Position numbers and translations under genes: made by a program
The notes under the pieces: generated by a model
The model's input: the letters and a program-made list of their open reading frames with translations, nothing else
Databases searched by the model: none
Told to the model about the DNA's origin: nothing
From: Odiellus spinosus
Taxonomy: Eukaryota > Arthropoda > Arachnida > Opiliones > Phalangiidae
Length of the DNA stretch: 64,000 bases
Assembly (NCBI GenBank): GCA_963920705.1
Contig: OY987227.1
Span: 21,849,434-21,913,433, forward strand
Reading direction: 5' to 3'
Shown: one piece after another, positions 49,978-60,576 of the stretch
Position numbering within the stretch: the first letter of the stretch is position 1
Layout of the letters: each line of letters opens with the position of its first letter

Positions 49978-50808
49978 CAGAAGCCGATGAAACCCTCCTT
50001 TGAAGTCTATTACTCCCGGGTCTTGTCTATCCCTCTCTGTATGGGCACAAGTAAATCATCCCCAAGTCTACAAGACGACATACTACTGGTTACAATGATG
50101 AAGGTCCGATTTCCTCAGTCAATGATTCCACCCTAAGTATTCCAAATTTCTACAGAAGAGCGGTATGGCCCAGTATTGCTGGTAGAGTAAATCAAACTTG
50201 AACTCGCGACGCCCCGGCGAGGGCCTCTTTCGTTTCGCTAGAGAGAGGGGAAAGCCGAGTTTCTTAGTTACATTTCCTACCCCCCTTAACGATTCTACAG
50301 ACGACGCGCGAAGTCGCGAACGAACTTCAACGAAGGCAAAATAATTAGCACCGCCTACTTAGTTCCTACCTTAACCGCTAGAGAGGGCAATTTCGACTTC
50401 TGTTTCTCGGCCGTTTTACAATTTTGAGATTTTTCCTCTCTCCCCGCGCGAAAGTTGTGACGACACAACTCTCAGACCTTCAGTTCATTCGTTATATGCC
50501 CGGTTGTAGACTTGAAGCATGATTTACCTGTGGTATGGGTTATTCTCAAAAGGCGCGATTCGTACGCCTCCTAACGGTAGAGGTTTTCGGAGCGGGAGTT
50601 CCTCGAGCGAATATCTCTAGCAACCTTGGAGTTCGTCCAAAAACGTCGTCGTTTGTGAAGAGAGAGAATTTCCAATTTTCCTTAGACAGGGGGGATGAAG
50701 TAGGGACCCCTTCTAACTCGTAAAATTGGGAATTTAACCCATACAGAGAGGAGCGCTATATGGAACATTGGAGTAGTAGACTTCAAAGGAGGGTTTCATC
50801 GGCTTCTG
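49978..50808 (-). mobile_element. Family A MITE, copy 5, interrupted by another element
   Basis: Outer ends CAGAAGCC and GGCTTCTG are flanked by the 7-bp duplication ACCAAAA (49971-49977 and 50809-50815). An unrelated 487-bp element sits inside one terminal-repeat region (separate entry). Removing that insert and one copy of its duplication leaves 337 bp, the normal family A length. Confidence 0.93.
50046..50532. mobile_element. Nested MITE (N1) inside family A copy 5
   Basis: 487 bp with imperfect inverted ends. The left end is CACAAGTAAATCATCCCCAA; the right end reads inversely CACAGGTAAATCATGCTTCA. Both continue to AAGTCTAC. It is flanked by the direct repeat GTATGGG (50039-50045 and 50533-50539), which is host family A sequence duplicated on insertion. 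It is GC-richer than its surroundings and has no transposase. I see no second copy in this window. Confidence 0.88.
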
Positions 50809-50977
50809 ACCAAAACTAAAGTTTTTAAACGTTGACAATTTTGACATTTTTAGTAGTCTGACATTCTGCAAATATAATGAGTTCTTGATATAGAACTAAG
50901 ACAATTGTAGCACTTTAAGGTCAGTAATAAATATCGTCTACAATTCCTTTCCCAAGACATCGAAAGGTACATCATAT

Positions 50978-51346
50978 CTAAATACTATAATAAGCTATAT
51001 TAGATTTTGCTTCTAATAGAATTCTGATTTTCTTAAGCTCCGCAACAAGCTCTGGGCTTAAAAATATCAAAAATTCTCTAAATTTTTTAAATTCTTCCTT
51101 TGCCAGCCTATTAGTGTCAATCAGCCAGCTTCTTATTAATTCCCGACATTTAAAATTATTTCTTTTCGGCGAAACCTTCGACCTAAATGCCAACGTGAAA
51201 TCTATATTCCTGTTCTAAAACAATTTTAAAAAATAAATGATATTTTTCAATTTAGCTTTTGCTACTTTACAAACAGCTTCTATAGAAATAAATCGCGTAA
51301 TTAACTGCGCTTTAAAAATATTCCGCAAATGGCAAAGGAGACAAAT
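50978..51346 (-). CDS. Unrecognised candidate 3' exons of a gene
   Basis: Two phase-0 exons fit together. Exon 51346-51266 (27 codons, includes HLRNIFKAQLITRFIS) follows a TATAG acceptor and ends at a GTAGC donor. After a 51-nt intron, exon 51214-50978 has 78 codons and a stop. The second exon is rich in charged helical sequence (CRELIRSWLIDTNR, LAKEEFKKFREFLIFLSPEL, VAELKKIRILLEAK). A further donor (CTCGA|GTAAGT, exon end 51601) lies just upstream. Beyond it a family B element at 51637 hides any earlier exon. No initiator was found, so the locus would be 5'-incomplete. I recognise no family and assign no function. Confidence 0.33.
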
Positions 51347-51636
51347 CTATAAAAAGTCAATAACATTTATCTTTTATTCAGTATGACACTTAATTTAATA
51401 TCCTTAAGTCTAATTGCGGATTAGAGATTACATAATCAAATTAACATATAACCTTTAAACTTTTTAAAGATTGAGTGAATTGAAAAATTATTTTGAATGC
51501 GAGGATCAGGACAAAATAGAAGTATTACTTAATAGCCTAGCTTGCCAGTGTTTTCAATTCAAAGTGCAAAACAATTTAATTTTAATTCGTATTAACTTAC
51601 TCGAGAGCTAATCTTAGGCCGCTTAGCGGAGTTACT

Positions 51637-51877
51637 AAAGCTACGGTCACACTAGCATTTCTTAATCGATTTGAAACGGTATTATCAAACCGATATTCAA
51701 ATCGATTTATTGTAGCTTCATCTATCGGTTGCTCAAATCGAATCGGTATGAAACTGGTTCCCGAAGCAGTTTCGAGAAATCGAATCAAATCGACGGTTTC
51801 CCGTTCATACGACTCTAGCGAAACGTTTGGAAACGATTTAAATCGATTCCAAGGCCTCGTATGAACGCGGCTAAATT
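51637..51877 (-). mobile_element. Family B MITE, reversed copy
   Basis: Runs from AAGCTACGGTCACACTAGCA to CGTATGAACGCGGCTAAA. It carries the same body as the 49.6 kb copy in inverse orientation. It lies immediately upstream of the candidate minus-strand exons ending at 51601. Confidence 0.8.
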
Positions 51878-52479
51878 GAAATTAAATAAAAAAAAAAACT
51901 ACCGCTGATTAGTCTAAGAAAGGGGCTCGAAGTTTTTAATTGTTAATAATTTACGATCGAGTGAGATGTAATCTCGGAAAAAAACTCAAGGCGTTTCTTT
52001 TCGCGCTCCCTTTAAGCACGATTCCTCTTCTCATTTCCCATAGGGTAACTTAAAAAAAAATGTTAATTACGTAACAAAAGACTTTTAGAAAATTTATCGC
52101 TATAATGGTAGGAAGAGTGAAGGAGCAGAGACGGCTTGCAGAATTGAAATGAAAGATAAACATCTTTCCCAGAGAGAATAAAGGGAATAGTAGATGAGTA
52201 TACGCTGTTTTTAAAGAGGGATGCAACATAATTATTATTTTTATAGATGTTAGTTTCCGGTAAATTGGACATATCGAATCATAACTATATTTCAGAAAAT
52301 ACTACTCATTTTACATTTGGAACTCGTGAAAAAAAAAAGTAATAGATAATCTTAAAAAATGTCAGAAATCCGATCCAATTACAGACGACACAAAAAATAT
52401 AATTCAAAATAAAACTCCTTGAGAAACTTGTAGTATAAACACACTTAAATCTAGACGAATTTTTGTACGTCTTAATTAC
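51878..52479. other. Intergenic, nothing supported
   Basis: AT-rich. The minus frame at 52063-52272 has no supporting features. Confidence 0.45.
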
Positions 52480-52486
52480 ATATTAC

Positions 52487-52822
52487 CAGAAGCCGATGAA
52501 ACCCTCCTTTGAAGTCTATTACTCCCGGGTCTTGTCTACCCCTCTCTGTATGGGTTATTCTCAAAAGGCGCGATTCGTACGCCTCCTAACGGTAGATGTT
52601 TTCGGAGCGGGAGCTCGTCGAGCGAATATCTCTAGCAGCCTTGGAGTTCGTCCAAAAAACGTCGTCGTTTGTGGAGAGAGAGAATTTCCAATTTTCCGTA
52701 GACAGGGGGAAGAAGTAGGACCCCTTCTAACTCGTAAAATTGGGAATTTTACCCATACAGAGAGGAGCGCTATATGGAACATTGGAGTAGTAGACTTCAA
52801 AGGAGGGTTTCATCGGCTTCTG
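52487..52822 (-). mobile_element. Family A MITE, copy 6
   Basis: A 336-bp element flanked by the 7-bp duplication ATATTAC (52480-52486 and 52823-52829). Both terminal repeats are intact (CAGAAGCCGATGAAACCC). The 124-codon plus frame here is only the element read through. Confidence 0.93.
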
Positions 52823-52829
52823 ATATTAC

Positions 52830-53449
52830 TCGTATAAAATATTATCAGTAACTTACCCGAATTAACTTTAACAAAACTTTTGGGATTAAAAAATACATTT
52901 TTTCGAGAGATTTCAAAGCCTATCATATTACAATCGCGGAAAGATTATATAAGATAATTACTTTAGCGAGATAAACAATAGTTATATTTCACTCAATACA
53001 GGCATAAAGTGCCAGTATCTAATACTTCTACTTGTAAAGAGTTTGAAGAACACTAACTTGATCAGTAAAAAAAAATAGATATCGCGACTGGACAAGTATA
53101 GTTACGAAAAGAAGTCTTGGCTATATTTTATTACAAAGTTAGGGTAGTCATATTTCAATTGCCAAACGTTATCACGCAACTTAGGTTTGAGAGATAAATA
53201 TTTATAGTTAAAATTATTTTGTAACAACGAGCGAAAAGTCTTGGGCTCGAGAATGAATGTAATTGTCAAATAAGCCTCTAGATACGCATAAACAAGTATA
53301 CTTAACCGACGCATTGTCATAAATGCAAATTATCTAAGACTAGGAATGATCTCATATAGTTCCAAATTCTTCGAAAGATTTCCATTGGACCATTCTGCTC
53401 GCGAAAAGCTGGATTGCAGACTTGATACTTCCCAAGTATAATTCAAATC
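52830..53449. other. Upstream region of the EamA transporter gene
   Basis: Contains a 72-codon minus frame (53320-53102; KYLSLKPKLRDNVWQLKYDY) of unknown meaning. The bases just before 53450 should hold the transporter's promoter and 5' UTR; no distinct box is visible. Confidence 0.4.
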
Positions 53450-55286
53450 ATGGACGGACAAGGACAGGATGAACAAAAATCAGGAAACTTTGAAAAGGTA
53501 AGATGTAGTTCGAAGAAATCAAGATTAACTTAGTTACTGGAATCATGAAAATGTAAATTTCAAATATGATTTTAATTTGAATTCACTTTGGCGCCGTTGC
53601 ACGTACAGCTTTACGTTGACAGTATTATTAATCATACAATTCCAGTGCCAATCCCAAAATTATCAAAAAAAAGTAGTAAGAATAAGTCATTTTTCCACTC
53701 GAACCACCTCAGCCACGAGTCAATAAATTTCTACCGTTACTTTATAACTAAACTCGGTACGATTTTAGCGTTGGCATTTGACAAACAAGGTCATCAGATC
53801 CTAAAGTTTACAGAATTTCTATCGGTAGTATAGGCGTATGTTCGTTACGATGTAGATGTCAGCTTTTCTCCTTCACCACAAAAATTAGATCGAGTTATAA
53901 AATATGGTGTACAGTCGCTTAATACGTAAAATAAAGGTAAGGATACGAAATGATCAACATCAATTCGAGTCAGGACACTAACAAGTAACAACCAAGCATA
54001 GATACACGTGTATGAAAGTATTAATGGGTAACACGTGCCATTTTAATGAATTGCAAAATCCATTTTTATTTTTGATTTCTTGGAAGCTCGACTATTTGAA
54101 AAGCAAACGGATAATATGAAAGTATATAATTCTCCGTGTACGTCTGTCTATCGGTTGAAAACGCTAAGTTTAAAGAGAAAATGCAACCTAACAACAAGTG
54201 ATTTTTTATCCGTTCCTTATGGTTTAAATAGGCCCGTTGTTTTTTTTTTTTTTTTTTTTTTTACAGGGAAGTCCGAATTACCGATATGATCCCGTACCTT
54301 TGAAAGAAGACAATGAGCAAAACGTGAAAAAACTAAATTTTTTCCAGCTTTACTCGGGTTTGCTGTACGCGATTTTGTCGGCCATTTTCCAGCTAATTGC
54401 TAACATCATCGCGCGCCGACTCAGCCATTACCACACCTCGGAATTAATCGCGTACCGCGTCATGGTGGAGATTGTATTCTTGCTTCCAGTCCTGATTCAA
54501 CAACGGATCGAGTTCACCTTCTGGGCGCAGGCACCGTTGCTCCTACTAAGAGGAGCCTTGATGTCGTGTACCTTCTTCTTTCGAATATTCGCGATTCAAT
54601 CTATTACCCTAAGCGAATCGCAACCTATAATCTTCAGCCTACCGATAGTTACGGCCATGTTGGATCGAGTGTTCTTGAAAAATCGATTCACGAACGTCAA
54701 AATTTCGGCTTTAGTTAGCAACATTATTGGACTCTCGTTGGTTTGCCATTTTTGGACCGGATTCGACCCGAAAAGATACCTGGGAATTGGATCCGCTTTT
54801 TTATTCTTACTATTTGCCGCTAGCAGTAGAATCGTGCTGAAGAAACTAACGCTGGACTTGGCACCCAAACTCTTGGTTTTTTACGTCAGCTGCATGCGAT
54901 TGGTCGCCATGTTGTCGGTAACCGAAATGGCCAATGATTTTTCAGTCCCCACAATACCAGATTGTCCTGGTAGTTATCGATGGTATCAATCGGAATTGGT
55001 TCTGATATTTTTAATGGGTATCGTTCAGTTATTCGACGTGACCCTCGATGCCGAAGCTGTTAAACTTGAAAATCCCAGCACTGTTGTGGCAATTAAAACA
55101 TCCATATCTATGCCATTGGCTATAGTTAGTCAGATGATTTTTTTTAAAAATGTACCCAGTGTCATTGTCATTGTAGGAGTGGCTTTAGTTCTGATGACGT
55201 CATTGTTAATAAACCTAGATTCTATTTCTGAGAAACTGTCACCCAAATCGACAATAAGAATAATAGTTTCCAGATTAAATAAGTGA
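53450..55286 (+). CDS. SLC35G1-like EamA/DMT-family transporter, two exons
   Basis: Multipass membrane protein of the drug/metabolite transporter superfamily with two EamA repeats, closest in pattern to SLC35G1-type proteins. The substrate is not known from sequence. Exon 2 (54267-55286, 339 residues) is unmistakable. It starts after a perfect acceptor, a run of about 23 T followed by ACAG. Exon 1 is inferred as 53450-53497: ATG, 16 codons, and a GTAAGA donor in phase 0. The intron is 769 nt and the total 355 residues. About ten hydrophobic segments run from residue 45 to 331. Family features include LLLLRGALMSCTFFFRI, then SESQPIIFSLPIVTAMLDR, and in the second repeat EAVKLENPSTVVAIKTS followed by IVSQMIFFKNVPS. 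A family B element begins right after the stop codon. Confidence 0.9.
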
Positions 55287-55497
55287 ATTAAGTTCATATT
55301 CCTTGGATTCGATTCAACGGGAAACCGTTTTTTCTCGAAACAATTTCAATCGATTTGGCTTCAACAATTTTCAGATGAAACTATAATAAATCGGTTCATG
55401 AACATGAGGCTTCAAACGATTTCCAGCGATTTAAATATCGGTTTGATTTTACTGTAAAAAATTAAGTTTTCGATACGCTAGCATGAACGTAGCTTTA
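55287..55497 (+). mobile_element. Family B MITE abutting the transporter stop codon
   Basis: A degraded copy starting within a few bases of TGA (AATTAAGTTCATATTCCTTG) and ending CGCTAGCATGAACGTAGCTT. The body shows GGGAAACCGTTTTTTCTCGA and ACTATAATAAATCGGTTC. It should form the start of the transporter's 3' UTR, and it contains an AATAAA (about 55385) that could serve as a poly(A) signal. Confidence 0.7.
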
Positions 55498-57615
55498 GTT
55501 AATGCTGAATATATCACATTATTATTAAATTAATTGTAAACGAAAAAGCGTGTCGTATCATTATCACGAATTGCAAATAGCAAACGAAGCTTTTTGGGCA
55601 ATATAATACAGATTATTATTTGTAATAACTTATCAGAAATAAATTCCTCAATTAACTTCATCTTATTAATCAATTAATAATTAATAAAGCTCATGACAAT
55701 AATTAATAATTAAAATTGTGTCCTTTGTAGCCATGGAATTATTGTTGAGCCTAAAAGTTAAAAATTGATTTCAATCTTAAAATCGTTTTGAAAGACGGAC
55801 GTTCGAGGAATTTCGCTATTGTCGCTTAGGAATGTTCCCTGTAAAACAATGTACTTTTAATGAAACTACTACTATATTTTCTTCGATATTAAATCCATTT
55901 AACTTCGTGAAGTACCTTCAGATACGCGAGATCTATTCCCGGGTTTTTTTTTACATTATTAATATATCGGCTCGCGGCTTTTCCGTTAAAATACTGACAG
56001 GGACGGTAAAAAAAGGTATCTTTTTAGCGGATCTTCAAAAAAAATGTAATACATATACTTTTTATACGTAATCTATCAAAATACGTCGGAACAATGAGCG
56101 GCTCTATTTCGAGCTACTCGGAAAATGAAATGTTCTATTTTAATATCTACGGAATTTAACAGCGTTTATAATGCTACCGTCGCGTTGTTCGTTCGATCTA
56201 TTTCAACTGGCCCCCAGGTATAGTTTGTTCTCCGCAGTTTCTCTTCAAAGGGAAAAGATTGAAAATTGTATTTGGAGGCGCTATATAGTCTCGTGATTTT
56301 AAAAGTCTGAGACCCAGACACGCCTTCTTCTTCTTATACATAAAAATAATAATAATTTAATAAATTCCGACGAAGGGGTCTTCTAAAATAATACCTTTCC
56401 GATCAACCCCGATTTATTTATCTTCCATATTTCAAATTATTGATCGTTGTTGTTGACTGCATGATCAAAACGAGGATAATACAACCATGGAACAATAAAA
56501 CAATTAGGGGTCATTTGTAAACTTTGCTCACTGAGAGAAGTAATTATGAGAAAATTCATATATTTTAAAAACTAGTCAACCCAAAGGTGTAAAATTTGTA
56601 TATAAATTTTTAATTGTATGAAAAATATAATCCTTGGAAAATATATCACTTTAAAACTATTAAGGTCTTACTATCAGTAAACTGGTTGATATTGCAAAAA
56701 TTAATTTGAAAATTTCACGGGGTCTTTTAAAAAGACGAGTTCTATAATTTCGTAGGATGAAAATAAAATTTACATACAAACAAATAACTCAACAAGAGAG
56801 AACCCGCATCTTTTCCGTGGGTAAACTAAATTCCAGCACGCGCAAAAGTTTTCCCAGCAAGCAATATGCCCGCCCAAGAGGCCCTATAAGATAGCAAATA
56901 GGGTTATGTTACGACCTTAAACCTCAGACGTAATTTTATTTAAGACTTTAAAAACAACAATAGAAATTTACGTAACAACAAAACGCGGACGTTTGAGAAA
57001 TAGCGAGAGAGAGAGATAGAGAGAAATGAAATACACGAAAAAACCCTTTTTTAACAAATCTATACAAAGCGAGCTAGGGTTTGAATTTTTTTTTTTTTTT
57101 TTCTATTTTTTAACTTTTGAGTGAAAAATCTTTCACTCGTTCGTCTTTCAAGTTTACCGAAGAAGAAAAGGTGAAGCCCTTTTATTTCTTCTTGATCCCT
57201 AACAAGTAGATAATAGTAGACGAATAAGAAGAGGAGAATATTCTAGTCTGAGGAGGAAAAAAAGGCGCGCGCGTCGAGACGGGACGAATGGGAGACGCGA
57301 TGTGCATTACGAATTTTCACTCTTCATTATTATAGACGCCTAAATATATAATTTTTCCACTGGACCAACGCCAAGGCTTAACGCAGCTGCCCCTCTCGGT
57401 TGTGGTGGTGATGATGGCTTGAAGTATCCCCTCTTCCAAACTAGCTTAGTTCTTAAAGGGAAGACTAAACGCGACTTAAGCTACGCTCTTAATTTAACAA
57501 AATGTTTTTTTCGGATTAGCGTAAGATGGAGCTTAGTATAGAAGCATGATTAGACCCTCAAAGTGTAGGAGATTTTCACCATCTATCCATAATAATTGGC
57601 TAGTTTGTCTATGTT
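55498..57615. other. Intergenic, nothing supported
   Basis: AT-rich. The ATG frame at 55832-56071 has no recognisable motif. A GAGA-rich stretch lies near 57004-57026 and a T run at about 57089-57105. Confidence 0.45.
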
Positions 57616-57771
57616 AAAGGCCTAGAATTCTTCCGCTTGTCACCTTCCAGTCGCTCTGGAAGTGGGCTCACCTACTGGGCTTCCATTGGAAATCGAGCCA
57701 AGGCCCAAGGGGAAGCCTGGAGGGTGAGTCTGTTTCCAGGGTGATAGGCAGAAGAAATTCCAGGCCTTTGA
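57616..57771. repeat. GC-rich foldback element (family I)
   Basis: The left arm AAAGGCCTAGAATTCTTCCG with CTTGTCACC is inverted on the right as GGTGATAGGCAGAAGAAATT and CCAGGCCTTT. A second inner pair (GGGCTTCC and GGAAGCC) makes a compound hairpin. It stands out as GC-rich in AT-rich DNA. It may be a MITE or a structured non-coding element; only one copy is seen here. Confidence 0.6.
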
Positions 57772-58670
57772 TGATTAAGTGGAAGCTGAAAGGGATAATA
57801 CTAACGTAAGCAAGTTCCTCCCTCAACTAAAATGCAGGAATTTTTATTATTAAAAAGATCGACATAATTCTCAATCTAATAATTTGCAATTAGATTAAAG
57901 CATTAAATACATTTACCAATCATTAAAAATTATGTAATTATTAAAATTTTCACAGCGTTTCATCCATCTTCCCTTAAAAGAAGGCCTTTTTACTTAATGG
58001 TTAAACTATGCTTATTAAGAAAAGAACCACTTTCGTAAGTTAAAGAATGGTCCTCTAGTCTTTCTATCCACGCCTATTTTTTTAGACTTCCTAGGGGTAT
58101 TGGGGGTCAATTTTGGTAACAAAATCCTGACTATCTGTCCAAAAAAATTCGCGTCCCTCAAAGTTATTACAGGCGTTGTCCAATCACGAAGAGTATCAGC
58201 ATCTTTACCAATACACAAAGACAAACAATTATATTTTCTCTTTAGTCTTTCAAGTTTTTAGGTAGAAAGCTACCCCGCTGATTTAATTACAAGCTGTGGG
58301 TTGTAGGCAAAAAAAACTGAGAAATTTAAAATTCTTTAGACCCGAAGAAGGCGCAGACTCTTTGTAGACCTATATTTATGGTTCGTTCTAACCGCGAGGC
58401 TCGAACCTATTGATTATATGGCGATTTTATTTTTAATTTAAGGTTTTGAGTGCAAAGCGTGTAGTTGTTAAAAATTTAACTGTCTGACGTAAAAAACGGC
58501 TTCTGGTAGTTAAAACAAAAGGTCAAGTCTACTGTACCAAATAGTTTCGCCATAAATAAAAGTTATTGCTCCAAATAGGTTCTTTATAGAAAAATATTCA
58601 CAGCACCAAGTGTGTGAGTTATAGATAAATGGCTACTGCGCCAAGCGCTTATTCCAGCAACTAGGGGAGC
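57772..58670. other. Intergenic, nothing supported
   Basis: The minus frame at 58015-58224 (69 codons) has no family match that I recognise. A tRNA-like B-box sequence at about 58399 lacks a partner A box. Confidence 0.4.
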
Positions 58671-58835
58671 TTAAAGGCCCTATCTGCCCTGAAATTTGCC
58701 CCCTTTAAAATATTCTTCCCTTATGTACACATCCTAACAATTGACTGTACAATTTGTTACGGTCAAGGTCGTCTGTTAAGCTGGAAAAGAACGAGACTTT
58801 AAAGGGGCTTTGAAAAATAACAGATAGTCCCTTTA
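58671..58835 (+). mobile_element. Family C MITE, copy 3 (TTAA type)
   Basis: 165 bp from TTAAAGGCCCTATCTGCCCT to ACAGATAGTCCCTTTAA. Inverted ends and TTAA at both borders. It is the clearest family C copy for the terminal structure. Confidence 0.88.
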
Positions 58836-60386
58836 AAAAAACAATTACTGCAACAAGTTAAGCTAAAAAAATGGATACTGAAAAAGGTTCGATTGATTTT
58901 CAAATAAGTGACACCTACAGATGCCTACATGAGTATTTAAACCTTAAATTCTCTTCCTAATTTGGCTTTTAAAAATTCATACTTCTTAGGTACTTAACAC
59001 GAGAAAATTACGAAAACAATTTCAAATGTACACTAATATAAAACTGGACTTCAGTTAAGAAATTGTATTATTTCCCTTAGTTTTAGTTTTGCCAGAAAAT
59101 TAATAAAACATTGTCTGCTCTTATCGCCTCGATGCTCAATTGATATTTAAGGGGTTTTCAAATCAGGTTTATTCTTGGAACCGAGTCAGACACTCTTGAA
59201 TTCGCTGTACACCTGAGTTCAGCTTTGACATTGCAAAGAGTTCGAACTCTTATGAACTCTCTGGTAATGCTAAACACGTACTCAGTTACGTAATGATTTT
59301 AGTACAGTCAAAATCTAGGCTTGTTCACCGATTACGTGGAGTATACAGCCCCTCAATTGTTTTATGATTTGACCTTTCACGGTACGAAAATGAAATGTGT
59401 TAAGACCCTTCATATATCCAACTTTGGATCCTTTTAAATATAATTTACGGATATGTATAATATTGCAGTTTAGGGTTAACATAATTAGGACCAAATCTTC
59501 AATTAAAAAACAGAGTAATTATGTAATATATATATATATATATATATTGTATGCAAAGGAAAAGAAATTAATTGGAATCAATTAGAATATTTTTTTAATT
59601 ACGACATGGTCGTGCAACGCTACGCGAGTAATTAAAATAGGAACAGGTCTGATTGACGGAATAATTTGATTGTCCTCGTATATAAGCTCTAGCTAATAAG
59701 AAATTCCGACATATTACACGAAAGAGAGGGGGGGGGTCTTTGAAATATGTAGAGGGTAAACAGTTTAGTGACCTTTATAATATAGTACAGTTATTATTTA
59801 ATTATATTACCAGCAGATAACGAGTAAAGTGTATATTTTTTATTATTTCGCTACCTTTCAGCTTTTAATGTTAATTACGATAGAAGAAAAAAGAAAAAAA
59901 AAACCGAAACTGGTTTAATCTTAACGAAGAATCGGTCGAAATTAGGCGCGGAACAACTTAGTTTTAAAACACGGAAGCTTATAAAACTGATTATAGCCAG
60001 AGCAATTACCGAAAAGACTTTTTACATGCTGTTGGTGGTTTGAAAAATCTTATTGCCGACAAGGGGTACCGCAAAACTTAATTTCTATACGTTCCCAATA
60101 TTTTTCAAACCAAGAAAATTAACGCCCTGTTAATAGATAAGAAAGAAACTAGAGAAATCATAAGAAACGTACGATAATAAGTGTGACAATAGTATCGTTA
60201 GTAAAGAGAGGGCGAAGGGAAAGATTAGGGTACTTTTTATTGCTTCTAAAAATTAGACATCTTTGCGTGATAAAACATCCAGACAATATATCTCCGAATT
60301 GTACAAAAAAAAATTAGGAATAAAATTAAAGGAGAACCTCCGACAATCACGCGTACAGCAGCGCGTGTCGCGGGTATTTTATGAAG
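58836..60386. other. Intergenic with AT microsatellite
   Basis: An (AT)n tract of about 22 bp lies at 59526-59547, and a G run near 59728. No gene is supported. Confidence 0.45.
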
Positions 60387-60576
60387 CCCTTACCAAAAAA
60401 AATTTGTCTTAAGAAGTCTTGGGGAAGTCTTTCAGGTGTCTTACGTAGTCTTAAGAGATCTTGAAGAGGTCTTCCATTATGTCAAGAATTCTTGGAGAGG
60501 TCTTAAAGACTTCCCCAAGACTTTTTTAGTGTTCTTGAGGACCTCTTCGCATCAGAATATATTTTTTCGGAAAGGG
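60387..60576 (+). mobile_element. Family E MITE, copy 2
   Basis: The left end CCCTTACCAAAAAAAATT and the right end ATATTTTTTCGGAAAGGG are inverted with decay. The body (GTCTTGGGGAAGTCTTTCAG, GTGTTCTTGAGGACCTCTTC) is shared with the 38.9 kb copy and contains a ~10-bp extra segment. A possible 2-bp direct repeat (AG) flanks it. Confidence 0.78.

Noticed and set aside
54080-54289. Alternative first exon for the transporter reading into the T tract
   Set aside because: It runs in a different frame across the polypyrimidine tract and ignores the clear AG acceptor. The exon at 53450 splices in phase.
58390-58410. tRNA B-box-like sequence (GGTTCGAGCCT on the minus strand)
   Set aside because: No matching A box or cloverleaf arms at the right distance; the surroundings are AT-rich.
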